NCBI RefSeq assembly: GCF_014257025.1
Contig: NZ_JACMSF010000011.1
Coordinates: forward strand, 112,397-176,396
Reading direction: 5' to 3'
Origin: Streptomyces cupreus
GTDB taxonomy: Bacteria > Actinomycetota > Actinomycetes > Streptomycetales > Streptomycetaceae
Length of the DNA: 64,000 bases
The position numbers and the translations under genes are program-made. Below are positions 51,462 through 60,239 of this stretch, one piece after another; the first letter of the stretch is position 1; each line of letters opens with the position of its first letter. The notes under the pieces were generated by a model. It worked only from the letters and a program-made list of their open reading frames with translations, did not search any database and was not told where the DNA came from.

Positions 51462-51740
51462 ATGATCGTACGGATCATGGGGGAGGGGCAGGTGAGGCTG
51501 GCCGACAGCCACCTCGCCGAACTGAACAAGCTCGACGACGAGCTGCTGGCCGAGATGGAGAACGGCGACGGCCCCGGCTTCCGCCTCACCCTCCAGGCCC
51601 TCCTGACCAAGGTCCGAGCCCTGGGCGAGCCCCTACCGGACGACTCCCTGGAACCCTCGGAGCTGATCCTCCCGTCCCCGGACGCGACGCTGGAGGAAGT
51701 CCAGGAACTACTGAGCGACGACGGCTTGATCCCGGGCTGA
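51462..51740 (+). CDS. pspAA: PspA-associated protein PspAA
   Basis: Small protein of 92 residues that follows pspA in actinobacteria. MIVRIMGEGQVRLADSHLAE, ELNKLDDELLAEMENGD and LPSPDATLEEVQELLSDDGL match the family. PspAA is thought to assist PspA; mechanism unknown. AGGAGG-like sequence precedes ATG 51462. Confidence 0.9.
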   Translation: MIVRIMGEGQVRLADSHLAELNKLDDELLAEMENGDGPGFRLTLQALLTKVRALGEPLPDDSLEPSELILPSPDATLEEVQELLSDDGLIPG

Positions 51741-51765
51741 CTTCTGGGCGTCGGGCCGACTTTCT

Positions 51766-51832
51766 CAGCCCGTCCGGCGATTGAGACGAGGCCGTTCAGG
51801 GCCGATGGGGGTCTGGGGGCGCAGCCCCCAGG
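51766..51832. repeat. Recurrent Streptomyces intergenic repeat, likely psp operon terminator
   Basis: CAGCCCGTCCGGCGATTGAG... ending in the perfect hairpin CTGGGGGC-GCA-GCCCCCAG (51813-51831). Near-identical sequences occur many times at 3' ends of genes in Streptomyces chromosomes (from memory). It separates pspAA from the kinase gene. Confidence 0.7.
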
Positions 51833-51892
51833 TGCCGGCCACCTCGGCGGAGCCGTTCGCAGGGACAGCAAGCCCGGCTACCGTAAACAGCC

Positions 51893-53122
51893 GTGAACAC
51901 CCTCGACCGCGCCAGAGCCCACCTCAAAGCGCACCCCCTCGCACTGGACGCGGCCCTCGCAGCCGGCGTCCTGATCTGCATGGTGGCCGGCTCGTTCGTG
52001 GACCCGCACGGCAAGGACGGCGTCACCTGGGGCCTGCACACCCCCGACCTCCCCAGCCTCACCCTCATCACCCTCGGCGCCGTCGCCCTCGTCTTCCGCC
52101 GCCGCGCCCCCAGAACCGTCCTCGCCGTCACCGGCACCCTGTCCATCATCGAGAGCGTCACCGGCGACCCCCGAGCCCCCGTGGCCATGTCCGCGGTCGT
52201 CGCGCTCTACACCGTCGCCTCCGCCACCGACCGCCACACCACCTGGCGCCTCGGCCTGCTCACCATGACCGTCCTGACCGGCGCCGCCATGCTCGCGGGC
52301 CCCCTCCCCTGGTACGCCCAGGAGAACCTCGCGATCTTCGCCTGGACCGGCATGGCCGCCACCGCCGGCGACGCCATCCGCAGCCGCCGCGCCTTCGTCG
52401 ACGCCATCCAGGAACGCGCGGAACGAGCCGAGCGCACCAGAGAGGAAGAGGCCCGCCGCCGAGTGGCCGAGGAACGCCTCCGTATCGCCCGTGACCTGCA
52501 TGACGTCGTCGCCCACCACATCGCCCTGGTCAATGTGCAGGCCGGAGTGGCCGCCCATGTGATGGACAAGCGCCCCGACCAGGCCAAGGAGGCCCTGGCG
52601 CACGTACGAGAGGCCAGCCGCTCCGCGCTCAACGAACTGCGCGCCACCGTCGGCCTGCTCCGCCAGTCCGGCGACCCCGAGGCCCCCACCGAACCCGCCC
52701 CCGGTCTGGACCGCCTCGACGAACTCGTCGGCACCTTCCGCAGCGCGGGACTCCACGTCGAGGTCGCCCGGGCCGACCAGGGCACCACCCTCCCCGCCGC
52801 CGTCGACCTCGCTGCCTACCGGGTCATCCAGGAAGCCCTCACCAATGTCCAGAAGCACGCGGGCAACGAGGCGAAGGCCGAGGTCAGCGTCGTCCGCGTA
52901 GGACCCCATGTGGAGATCACGGTCCTCGACGACGGGGCCCACGACCAGGAGGCCCCGGCCTCCGGCGGCGGCCACGGACTGCTCGGCATGCGCGAACGCG
53001 TCACCGCCCTGCGCGGCACGCTGACCACCGGTCCCCGCTACGGCGGCGGCTTCCGGGTGCATGCGATCCTGCCGGTCAAGACCCGTGGCGCCGCCACGGC
53101 AGAGCCGGGGGAGACCGCATGA
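51893..53122 (+). CDS. NarL-type sensor histidine kinase
   Basis: Membrane sensor kinase of 409 residues with four to five N-terminal spans (about 18-155), a short coiled coil, the dimerisation/phosphoacceptor domain with His203 in RDLHDVVAHHIALV (HisKA_3 class) and an ATPase domain whose N box is VIQEALTNVQKHAG, with VLDDG and GHGLLGMRERVTALRG. GTG 51893 is the start. The regulator gene overlaps by four bases (ATGA). The signal is unknown; its place next to pspA suggests, but does not show, envelope sensing. Confidence 0.93.
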   Translation: MNTLDRARAHLKAHPLALDAALAAGVLICMVAGSFVDPHGKDGVTWGLHTPDLPSLTLITLGAVALVFRRRAPRTVLAVTGTLSIIESVTGDPRAPVAMSAVVALYTVASATDRHTTWRLGLLTMTVLTGAAMLAGPLPWYAQENLAIFAWTGMAATAGDAIRSRRAFVDAIQERAERAERTREEEARRRVAEERLRIARDLHDVVAHHIALVNVQAGVAAHVMDKRPDQAKEALAHVREASRSALNELRATVGLLRQSGDPEAPTEPAPGLDRLDELVGTFRSAGLHVEVARADQGTTLPAAVDLAAYRVIQEALTNVQKHAGNEAKAEVSVVRVGPHVEITVLDDGAHDQEAPASGGGHGLLGMRERVTALRGTLTTGPRYGGGFRVHAILPVKTRGAATAEPGETA

Positions 53123-53802
53123 CCATCCGTGTGCTGCTCGCCGACGACCAGGCACTGCTGCGCAGCGCCTTCCGCGTCCTCGTGGACTCCGAGCCCGACA
53201 TGGAGGTCGTGGCCGAGGCGTCCGACGGCGCGCAGGCGGTGGCGCTGGCCAAGGAGCAGCGCGCCGACGTGGTCCTGATGGACATCCGGATGCCCGGCAC
53301 CGACGGCCTCGCCGCCACCCGTATGATCAGCGCCGACCCGTCCCTCGCCCATGTCCGGGTGGTCATACTGACCACCTTCGAGGTCGACGACTACGTCGTG
53401 CAGTCGCTGCGGGCCGGCGCCTCCGGCTTCCTCGGCAAGGGCTCCGAGCCGGACGAACTCCTGAACGCCATCCGGGTCGCCGCCGGCGGCGAGGCGCTGC
53501 TCTCCCCGGCCGCCACCAAGGGCCTGATCGCCCGCTTCCTCGCACAGGGCAACGGGGGCGACGACGACCGCGACCCGGCCCGCGCCGAACGGCTCGACGC
53601 GCTCACCGTGCGGGAGCGGGAGGTGCTGGTGCAGGTCGCGGGAGGCCACTCCAACGACGAGATCGCCGAACGCCTCGAGGTCAGCCCGCTGACGGTGAAG
53701 ACCCACGTCAACCGGGCCATGGCCAAGCTGGGCGCACGGGACCGGGCACAGCTCGTGGTGATCGCCTACGAGTCGGGGCTGGTCCGTCCAAGGGTGGACT
53801 GA
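53119..53802 (+). CDS. NarL/LuxR-type response regulator
   Basis: Response regulator of 227 residues. Receiver domain with the acidic pair at 9-10, phospho-acceptor Asp55 (VVLMDIRMPG), Thr in ILTTFEVDDY and Lys in GFLGKGSEPD; then a LuxR helix-turn-helix (LTVREREVLVQVAGGHSNDE, IAERLEVSPLTVKTHVNRAM). It is the partner of the kinase above, with which its reading frame overlaps by 4 bases. Targets cannot be read from the sequence. Confidence 0.94.
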   Translation: MTIRVLLADDQALLRSAFRVLVDSEPDMEVVAEASDGAQAVALAKEQRADVVLMDIRMPGTDGLAATRMISADPSLAHVRVVILTTFEVDDYVVQSLRAGASGFLGKGSEPDELLNAIRVAAGGEALLSPAATKGLIARFLAQGNGGDDDRDPARAERLDALTVREREVLVQVAGGHSNDEIAERLEVSPLTVKTHVNRAMAKLGARDRAQLVVIAYESGLVRPRVD

Positions 53803-53872
53803 GCGCGGTCCTGGCTTGGACCCGGCCGTATCCTTTCCTCTCAACAGGCTTACGGGGGAGAGGGATCGGGGC

Positions 53873-56110
53873 GTGCCACTGCACAAGGACGATCCGAAGT
53901 CGGTCGGCGGGTACAAACTGGTCGACCGGCTGGGAGCCGGCGGTATGGGCGTCGTCTACCTGGGCAGATCGCGCTCCGGCCGCGAGGTCGCGGTCAAGGT
54001 GGTGCACGCCCAGTACGCCGAGGACCCGGTCTTCCGCGCCCGTTTCCGCCAGGAGATCGACGCCGTCCGCAAGGTGAGCGGCGCCTTCACCGCACCGGTC
54101 GTGGACGCCGATCCGGAGGCGGTACGGCCGTGGATGGCGACCCAGTACGTGCCGGGCCGCTCGCTCTCCGCCCGGATCCGTGACCTGGGCCCCCTGCGGG
54201 ATCCTGAACTACGGCGGCTGGCGCTGGGGTTGGTGGAGGCGCTGCGGGAGATCCACCGTGCGGGGGTGATCCACCGCGACCTGAAACCGGCCAACGTCCT
54301 GATGGCCGACGACGGCCCGCGCGTCATCGACTTCGGCATCTCCCGGGCCGCGGAGAACATCACCCTGACCGAGACGGGCCAGATGATCGGCACCCCGCCG
54401 TTCATGTCCCCGGAGCAACTGACGGACGCCCGCTCGGTGGGCCCCTCCTCCGACGTCTTCTCCCTCGGCGCGCTGCTGGTGTACACGGTCACCGGCAGGG
54501 GCCCGTTCGACGCGGACAGCCCGTACCTGACGGCGTACCGGGTGGTCCACGACGAACCGGCCCTGGACGGCGTGAGCGAGCCCCTGCGGGCGGTCCTGGA
54601 GCGCTGTCTGGTGAAGGAGGCGGCGGACCGGCCCGGACTGGACGAACTCGCCCGGGAGTTCGCGTCGGCGCTGCCGGAGGCGACGGCGGGCGACCCGGAA
54701 ACCCTGACCCTGCGCCTGAACGAATTCCGGGACACGGCGGACACCCACCCCAGGACCTTCGCCGACCCCACGGCCACCACCCACACGGGCCGCCGCCGGG
54801 GTCGTATCCGCCCGCTGCTGGCCGCGACCGGCACGGTCGGCGCCGCGGCGCTCGGGCTGACGGCCTATCTGCTGCTCGGCCCGGGGTCGGCGGACAGCGG
54901 CGACAGGGCGACCCCTTCGCCTTCGGCGACCTCCCGGTGGGCGGCTCTGCCCAACGGCTGGAAGCCCTGGGAGACGACGCTGTTCGAGACGGCGCCCCTG
55001 GGCGCGAGGAAGGCGCTGGGCGCGGACGAAGGCTGGCTTGCGGGCGAGCCCGAATGCCTGAAGAACGGGGACGCGGTCTACTGCACGGGAGACAGCATCC
55101 TTCCCACACGCCTGGACGCCGGGACGGGCAAGACCCTCTGGCGCTCCGATGTCGCGCTTTCCGACACCGAGACGGCGTCGTACACCGGCACGCTGCTCGG
55201 CTTCCGGGACGGCACGTTGGTCGTGCAGCAGGTCATCACCACCGATTCCGCGGAGGTGGACCCGGTCTATGCCGTCGGCTTCGACGCGCAGACCGGCGAA
55301 CAGCTCTGGAAGCACCAGATCCACGATGACAACCTCGCCATCGCCGTATCCGGCGGCCTGGTCATCACCTCCAGCGGCGGCCGGACCGTGGAGGCTCGCT
55401 CCCCGCGCACCGGTGAGGTGCGCTGGACCGCGCGGATGCCCATCGGCCACCACTGCTCCTTCACGCCGGGCGGCCCCGACGTGTACGCCCACTGCACTCC
55501 GGCCGAGGCGGAGGACGGGGACGCCGTGCTCCTGGTGCTGGACTCGGCCGACGGCTCGGAGCGGCGCCTGAAGGCCCCGTACGAGGCCGGCATCCTCGGG
55601 GTCGCCGACGGGCGGCTGGTGCTGCTGCAGTGGGCCGCGCAGGACGCGCTGTCCGTCGAGGCCCCGGCGATCGACCGGATCCTGCTGGTGGACCCGGACA
55701 CGGGCGACCGTACGACGGCGAAGCTGACGAAGAGTTACGAAGGAGAGCCGAGGCTGGCCGGCGGCATCGTGTGGTTCGTCGCGGACAACGGCCTCGTGAC
55801 CGCCGTGTCCCCGCGCACCGGCAAGGAGCTGTGGCGGACCCAGACCAGCCTGGAACAACCGGGCGACGCCACCTACGACGCGCGGACACGCACCGTCTAC
55901 CTGGCCAGCATCAGCGGCCGGGTGGCGGCCCTCGACGCCCGCAAGGGCACGTCGCTGTGGGAGACGCTGCCGCGCGCGGGGGCTTCGTCCGGCAGCGTGA
56001 CCGGTCCCCGCGTGCTGCTGCACCAGGGCGCGCTGATCGTCCCCACCCCCGACGGCACCGTTTTCAACCTCGACCCCGCCCACCCCGACCGGAAACCGGT
56101 ATCGGGGTGA
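53873..56110 (+). CDS. Ser/Thr protein kinase with extracellular PQQ-like beta-propeller
   Basis: Membrane kinase of 745 residues. Kinase domain about 10-270: glycine loop RLGAGGMGVVYLG, ATP-binding Lys42, catalytic HRDLKPANVL, metal-binding IDFGIS, and MIGTPPFMSPEQL. One membrane span at about 315-335 (LLAATGTVGAAALGLTAYLL), a Ser/Pro linker, then an extracellular beta-propeller with PQQ-type repeats (YAVGFDAQTGEQLWKHQI, VEARSPRTGEVRWTARM, VTAVSPRTGKELWRTQT, VAALDARKGTSLWETLP). Layout as in PknD-like sensors. GTG 53873 has GGGAGAGGGA upstream. It lies 70 bases after the response regulator, so co-transcription is possible. Confidence 0.93.
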   Translation: MPLHKDDPKSVGGYKLVDRLGAGGMGVVYLGRSRSGREVAVKVVHAQYAEDPVFRARFRQEIDAVRKVSGAFTAPVVDADPEAVRPWMATQYVPGRSLSARIRDLGPLRDPELRRLALGLVEALREIHRAGVIHRDLKPANVLMADDGPRVIDFGISRAAENITLTETGQMIGTPPFMSPEQLTDARSVGPSSDVFSLGALLVYTVTGRGPFDADSPYLTAYRVVHDEPALDGVSEPLRAVLERCLVKEAADRPGLDELAREFASALPEATAGDPETLTLRLNEFRDTADTHPRTFADPTATTHTGRRRGRIRPLLAATGTVGAAALGLTAYLLLGPGSADSGDRATPSPSATSRWAALPNGWKPWETTLFETAPLGARKALGADEGWLAGEPECLKNGDAVYCTGDSILPTRLDAGTGKTLWRSDVALSDTETASYTGTLLGFRDGTLVVQQVITTDSAEVDPVYAVGFDAQTGEQLWKHQIHDDNLAIAVSGGLVITSSGGRTVEARSPRTGEVRWTARMPIGHHCSFTPGGPDVYAHCTPAEAEDGDAVLLVLDSADGSERRLKAPYEAGILGVADGRLVLLQWAAQDALSVEAPAIDRILLVDPDTGDRTTAKLTKSYEGEPRLAGGIVWFVADNGLVTAVSPRTGKELWRTQTSLEQPGDATYDARTRTVYLASISGRVAALDARKGTSLWETLPRAGASSGSVTGPRVLLHQGALIVPTPDGTVFNLDPAHPDRKPVSG

Positions 56111-56126
56111 GCGTGCCCCTCGCGGG

Positions 56127-57311
56127 CTACGGCAGCGCCAGCATCCGCTCCAGCGCCAGCTTCGCGAACGCCTCGGTCTCCTTGTCGACCTCGATGCGGT
56201 TGACGAGGTTGCCCTCGGCCAGGGACTCCAGGGCCCAGACCAGGTGGGGGAGGTCGATGCGGTTCATGGTCGAGCAGAAGCAGACCGTCTTGTCGAGGAA
56301 GACGATCTCCTTGCCCTCCGGCGCGAAACGGTTCGCCAGCCGGCGGACCAGGTTCAGCTCGGTGCCGATGGCCCACTTGGAACCGGCCGGGGCCGCCTCC
56401 AGCGCCTTGATGATGTACTCGGTCGAACCGACGTAGTCCGCCGCGGCCACGACCTCGTGCTTGCACTCGGGGTGGACGAGGACATTCACGCCCGGGATGC
56501 GCTCGCGCACGTCGTTCACCGAGTCCAGCGAGAATCGGCCGTGCACCGAGCAGTGGCCGCGCCACAGGATCATCTTGGCGTCGCGGAGCTGCTCCGCGGT
56601 CAGCCCGCCGTTCGGCTTGTGCGGGTTGTAGACCACGCAGTCGTCCAGGGACATGCCCATGTCGCGGACGGCGGTGTTGCGGCCCAGGTGCTGGTCCGGC
56701 AGGAAGAGGACCTTCTCGCCCTGCGCGAAGGCCCAGTCCAGGGCCCGCTTGGCGTTGGACGACGTACAGATCAGACCGCCGTGCTTGCCGGTGAAGGCCT
56801 TGATGTCGGCGGAGGAGTTCATGTACGACACCGGCACGACCTGCTCGGCTATCCCGGCATCGGTCAGCACGTCCCAGCACTCGGCGACCTGCTCGGCCGT
56901 GGCCATGTCGGCCATGGAGCAACCGGCCGCGAGGTCGGGGAGAACCACCTTCTGGTCATCGCTCGTCAGGATGTCCGCGGACTCCGCCATGAAGTGCACG
57001 CCGCAGAACACGATGTACTCGGCCTCGGGGCGCGCGGCCGCGTCCCGGGCCAGCTTGAAGGAGTCGCCGGTGACGTCCGCGAACTGGATGACCTCGTCGC
57101 GCTGGTAGTGGTGGCCGAGCACGAAGACCTTGTCGCCGAGCTTCTCCTTGGCCGCGCGGGCGCGCTCGACCAGGTCCGGGTCGGACGGCGAGGGCAGGTC
57201 TCCGGGGCACTCCACACCGCGCTCGCTCCTCGGGTCGGCCTCACGGCCGAGGAGGAGCAGGGCGAGGGGCGTCGGCTGTACGTCGAGCTCCTGGGTCTGG
57301 GCGGTGGTCAC
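56127..57311 (-). CDS. nadA: Quinolinate synthase A
   Basis: Fe-S enzyme of 394 residues that condenses iminoaspartate with dihydroxyacetone phosphate to quinolinate in NAD synthesis. Seen are VFVLGHHYQRDEVIQFADVT, the three cluster Cys (CGVHFMAE, HPECKHEV, VCFCSTMN), and GCSMADMATAEQV and GTELNLVRRLAN. GTG 57311 (VTTAQTQELDVQP) is preferred over GTG 57320 from ribosome-site spacing. nadB and nadC are not in the window. It is divergent from erpA. Confidence 0.95.
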   Translation of the reverse strand: MTTAQTQELDVQPTPLALLLLGREADPRSERGVECPGDLPSPSDPDLVERARAAKEKLGDKVFVLGHHYQRDEVIQFADVTGDSFKLARDAAARPEAEYIVFCGVHFMAESADILTSDDQKVVLPDLAAGCSMADMATAEQVAECWDVLTDAGIAEQVVPVSYMNSSADIKAFTGKHGGLICTSSNAKRALDWAFAQGEKVLFLPDQHLGRNTAVRDMGMSLDDCVVYNPHKPNGGLTAEQLRDAKMILWRGHCSVHGRFSLDSVNDVRERIPGVNVLVHPECKHEVVAAADYVGSTEYIIKALEAAPAGSKWAIGTELNLVRRLANRFAPEGKEIVFLDKTVCFCSTMNRIDLPHLVWALESLAEGNLVNRIEVDKETEAFAKLALERMLALP

Positions 57312-57402
57312 GACACGCACCCTTTCTGTTCTGCGGCTCGCCGGCCGGCGTTCACCGGTCGGCGGGGTCACCATCGGTCTTTTCGTCGAAATGACGCTAT
57401 CT

Positions 57403-57457
57403 ATCATAACCGCTTCACGTCAGTTTGACGATGGGCATAGCGTCCATGTGACGTGAA
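57403..57457 (-). promoter_or_regulatory. nadA promoter with overlapping inverted-repeat operator
   Basis: Read toward nadA: -10 TATGAT (57408-57403) and -35 TCGTCA (57431-57426), 17-base spacer. TTCACGTCA (57414-57422) is matched by its complement TGACGTGAA (57449-57457), overlapping spacer and upstream area, as expected of a repressor site. The remaining 57458-57635 of this 324-base divergent gap shows nothing else I can name except the erpA ribosome site. Confidence 0.55.
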
Positions 57458-57635
57458 TCCCTGTGAGCGGCCGTTCATTCCCGAAAGGGCCGTTTTCCGC
57501 TCCCCGGAGCGTGTGCGAGCATGAAGAAGGAACCGCACGAACCGGTAAGACAAGCGCCCGGCCCGGAATGAATCCGCGGCCCCGCGGGTTGCAACCGTCG
57601 GCAAGCAGTCTCCGTACAACCCGGGAGAGATGTAG

Positions 57636-57992
57636 ATGTCCGTATCGGACGAGACCAGCACCGTCACCGACGGCATCGTCCTGACCGACGCCGCCGCGTC
57701 CAAGGTCAAGGCCCTGCTCGACCAGGAAGGCCGTGACGACCTCGCCTTGCGCGTCGCCGTCCAGCCCGGCGGCTGCTCCGGCCTGCGCTACCAGCTCTTC
57801 TTCGACGAGCGCTCCCTCGACGGCGACGTGGAGAAGGACTTCGGCGGGGTCAAGGTCGTCACCGACCGTATGAGCGCCCCGTACCTCGGCGGCGCCACCA
57901 TCGACTTCGTCGACACCATCGAGAAGCAGGGCTTCACGATCGACAACCCGAACGCCACCGGCTCCTGCGCCTGCGGCGACTCCTTCAGCTGA
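57636..57992 (+). CDS. erpA: A-type iron-sulfur carrier (ErpA/HesB family)
   Basis: Protein of 118 residues that passes Fe-S clusters to target enzymes. The three ligand cysteines are present: VQPGGCSGLRY and the C-terminal SCACGDSF pair. GGGAGAG precedes ATG 57636. Divergence from nadA, an Fe-S enzyme, is a suggestive pairing, and the window also encodes the Fe-S enzyme LipA and a desulfurase fusion. Confidence 0.94.
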   Translation: MSVSDETSTVTDGIVLTDAAASKVKALLDQEGRDDLALRVAVQPGGCSGLRYQLFFDERSLDGDVEKDFGGVKVVTDRMSAPYLGGATIDFVDTIEKQGFTIDNPNATGSCACGDSFS

Positions 57993-58008
57993 GCCTCGGG
58001 TTCTACGA

Positions 58009-58047
58009 CGAAGGCGGCGGCCCCCTCCGACGGGGCCGCCGCCTTCG
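58009..58047. terminator. Bidirectional 16 bp hairpin terminator
   Basis: CGAAGGCGGCGGCCCC with its perfect complement and a 7-base loop, between the convergent erpA and membrane protein genes. Confidence 0.85.
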
Positions 58048-58062
58048 CGTATCCGCGGGCCC

Positions 58063-59748
58063 CTACCGGGCCCCGGAGGTCTCCGGCAGCCGTGCGCCCG
58101 GCTTCTCCAGCGGGATTCCCTTGCCGTCCGAGCCCACGACCTTCCGGTCGCCGAGCGGCTCGTCCAGTTGCACGGTGCGGTGGTAGACCTTGGCGATCAT
58201 GATGCAGATCTTGTCGGGCCAGGGTGTCTCGGTCACCGTGACCCGCACCTCCTCGCCGCTCTCGCTCACCTTGACGTCGTAGTCGGCGCACACCCCGCCG
58301 GTGAAGGCGACGGTCAGCTCCTTGCCCTCGGTGGTGTAGCCCTCGACGGTCACATCCCGCGTGGTCTGCTCGTCGCTCGGGCCGGTCGGCCGGGGGCTCG
58401 GCTGCTCGGTCGGGGTGCCGGAGGGCGCGGCCGAGGCCAGGAACTTCGGGTCGATCGCCGGATGCGTCACCGTGAAACTGTCCTCGGCGCCCGGCGCCCG
58501 CACCTGGAACAGCCAGGACGGCACGAGTGCCTGCCGGGCGTCCACATAGTGCGCCGCAAGTCCGAAGACGGCCTTCTCGACCTCGATGGTGTCCTTCTTC
58601 CCCGGCTCCCCGCAGGATTCCTGACCCTCCAGCGGCACCGGGCTGGCGCAGCCGCCGATGCCCGCCGCCGGGTCGTCCGCCGGCGCCGAGTTCATCAGGG
58701 AGAGGGTCTTCTCGGCGCTCAGCACGGGATAGGTGTCGCCGTTGACCGGCGCCTTCAACTGACCGCTGCCGCCGACCACGTCGCCCTGTGCGCTCACGGT
58801 CACCCCGGTCGTCCAGCCGTAGGTGGGCAGCCCGCCGACCACCGGCTCGGCGTTCACCACCCGCTGGGCGTCCATGACCTGGCTCGCGTCGAGCTTCGCG
58901 TCGTCCTGGCCCACCGCCTTCAGCACCGGAGCGGCGGCCTTCTTCGCGGCCTCCTCGCTCACCGGGTCGACGGCAGGACCGCCCGGCTTCTCCGCGCAGA
59001 CCGTCGTGCTCTGGCAGCTGTCGGTGCCCGGGGCGTACCGCTGGAAGGTCCAGGTGCCCGGCGCCAGCTGGTTCACCTGAAGACTCGGCCCCGACCCGTC
59101 CTTGGCCCCGATCCGCCAGGCCTGCCCCTGAAGCACCGGCTTCCCGGCGACGCCGAGCGCCTTGGCGAGCCGCGTCACCTCGTCCTCGGTGACCTCACCC
59201 CGGGCCCGGTACACCGGAGCCGAGCCGGGCCCGTCCGGGAGCGCGCCGTCGGCCTGGAAAGTGGCGCCGTAAGGATTCGGCTCCCCGGGCGCGATACCGC
59301 CGGTCGAGCCCTCGGAGTACCCGTCGAGCACGAGCGGCGGGGGAGTGTCGGCCCCGGGCGCCCCCGAGGACGTACCGCCGTCCGAGCCGTCGGAGGCGGT
59401 GGTGGCGAGGTAGGCCCCGCCGCCACCGACGAGCAGGACGGCAGCGGCGACGGAGGCGATGATCGCGGGGGAGTGACGCCGCCCCGGCCGGGCTTCCTCT
59501 CGGTCGTCCTCATGGGCGGACTCCACGCGGCCCGCGGCCTGCACGGACTCCGTGCCGTCGGCGTCCCGCGCGGCTTCCCCGCGGCTCTCCTCCGGGACGG
59601 CTTCCGCGGGGGCCTCCTCCGGTACGGCCTCGCCCCGCGCGGCGTTCTCGTCGGCCCCGACGGTGTCATCGGCGTCCCGCGAGGGGCCGGTGTTCTCGAC
59701 GGCACCGGGCTCGGCCGCGTCGTCGTTGTCGGGTCGCTCGGTGTTCAC
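58063..59748 (-). CDS. Single-pass membrane protein with large secreted domain
   Basis: Protein of 561 residues. A long acidic cytoplasmic N-terminus (about 1-90, rich in Glu, Asp, Ala, with repeats of PEEAPAEAVPEES type), a membrane span at about 93-113 (AIIASVAAAVLLVGGGGAYL) and an extracellular domain with disulfide-type Cys pairs (SCQSTTVC; GGCASPVPLEGQESC), similar in organisation to anti-sigma-factor-like or YcnI-like surface proteins but not recognised as a family. GTG 59748 has AAGGAGC upstream. A short upstream gene on the same strand lies 94 bases away. Confidence 0.78.
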   Translation of the reverse strand: MNTERPDNDDAAEPGAVENTGPSRDADDTVGADENAARGEAVPEEAPAEAVPEESRGEAARDADGTESVQAAGRVESAHEDDREEARPGRRHSPAIIASVAAAVLLVGGGGAYLATTASDGSDGGTSSGAPGADTPPPLVLDGYSEGSTGGIAPGEPNPYGATFQADGALPDGPGSAPVYRARGEVTEDEVTRLAKALGVAGKPVLQGQAWRIGAKDGSGPSLQVNQLAPGTWTFQRYAPGTDSCQSTTVCAEKPGGPAVDPVSEEAAKKAAAPVLKAVGQDDAKLDASQVMDAQRVVNAEPVVGGLPTYGWTTGVTVSAQGDVVGGSGQLKAPVNGDTYPVLSAEKTLSLMNSAPADDPAAGIGGCASPVPLEGQESCGEPGKKDTIEVEKAVFGLAAHYVDARQALVPSWLFQVRAPGAEDSFTVTHPAIDPKFLASAAPSGTPTEQPSPRPTGPSDEQTTRDVTVEGYTTEGKELTVAFTGGVCADYDVKVSESGEEVRVTVTETPWPDKICIMIAKVYHRTVQLDEPLGDRKVVGSDGKGIPLEKPGARLPETSGAR

Positions 59749-59842
59749 CGCATCGCTCCTTGGGTCGTATCCCGCATCCCCTTTCCGGGGGACGCCGATG
59801 GGACGCGGCACACGAGCCTGCGGTTCCCCTGAGCGAGCCGGT

Positions 59843-60052
59843 TCAGTCGCCGTAGTCCGACATGGCGTCCAGCAGCCGTGCGGACCTGCTCGGCACCTTC
59901 ACCCCGTGGATGAGCGAGGGGGAGACCGGCAGTGCGGTGATCCGGTCGGGAGCGTGCCAGTGGGGAGCCATCCGGGCGCAGTCGCCGCGCAGCGACGCCA
60001 GGTCGCCGTCCGTGTCCAGTGAAACGGGAACCGGAGCCTTGAGTTTCGTCAT
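59843..60052 (-). CDS. Small hypothetical protein
   Basis: Protein of 69 residues (LKAPVPVSLDTDGDLASLRG, MAPHWHAPDRITALPVSPSL) with no membrane span or known motif. The open frame and context (just upstream of the large membrane gene) make it credible. A small gene at this place is recalled from S. coelicolor. It is divergent from the PfkB kinase. Confidence 0.65.
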   Translation of the reverse strand: MTKLKAPVPVSLDTDGDLASLRGDCARMAPHWHAPDRITALPVSPSLIHGVKVPSRSARLLDAMSDYGD

Positions 60053-60239
60053 AGCGGAACCGTAAGCACGGCGTGGCCCGCGAAGAAAGATCTACTATCA
60101 GGTAGTTTTGGCTGCTTCTGAGCGGTCCCCCCGACCCGGTAGCGTTAACTGTCAACCGCCCACCCGTCTCCCGCCACCACCCTTCCAAAGAGCGCTATCG
60201 CGCGCCCCTCCCTTTCGCATCCGCAGGAGAATCCCAGCC

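Noticed and set aside
57521..57571. 16-codon frame starting ATG before erpA (MKKEPHEPVRQAPGPE)
   Set aside because: Too short, with only a weak ribosome site; could be an unrecognised leader peptide but there is no evidence.
60086..60110. Inverted repeat CTAC...GTAG near the kinase promoter
   Set aside because: Only 4 bp arms; expected by chance.
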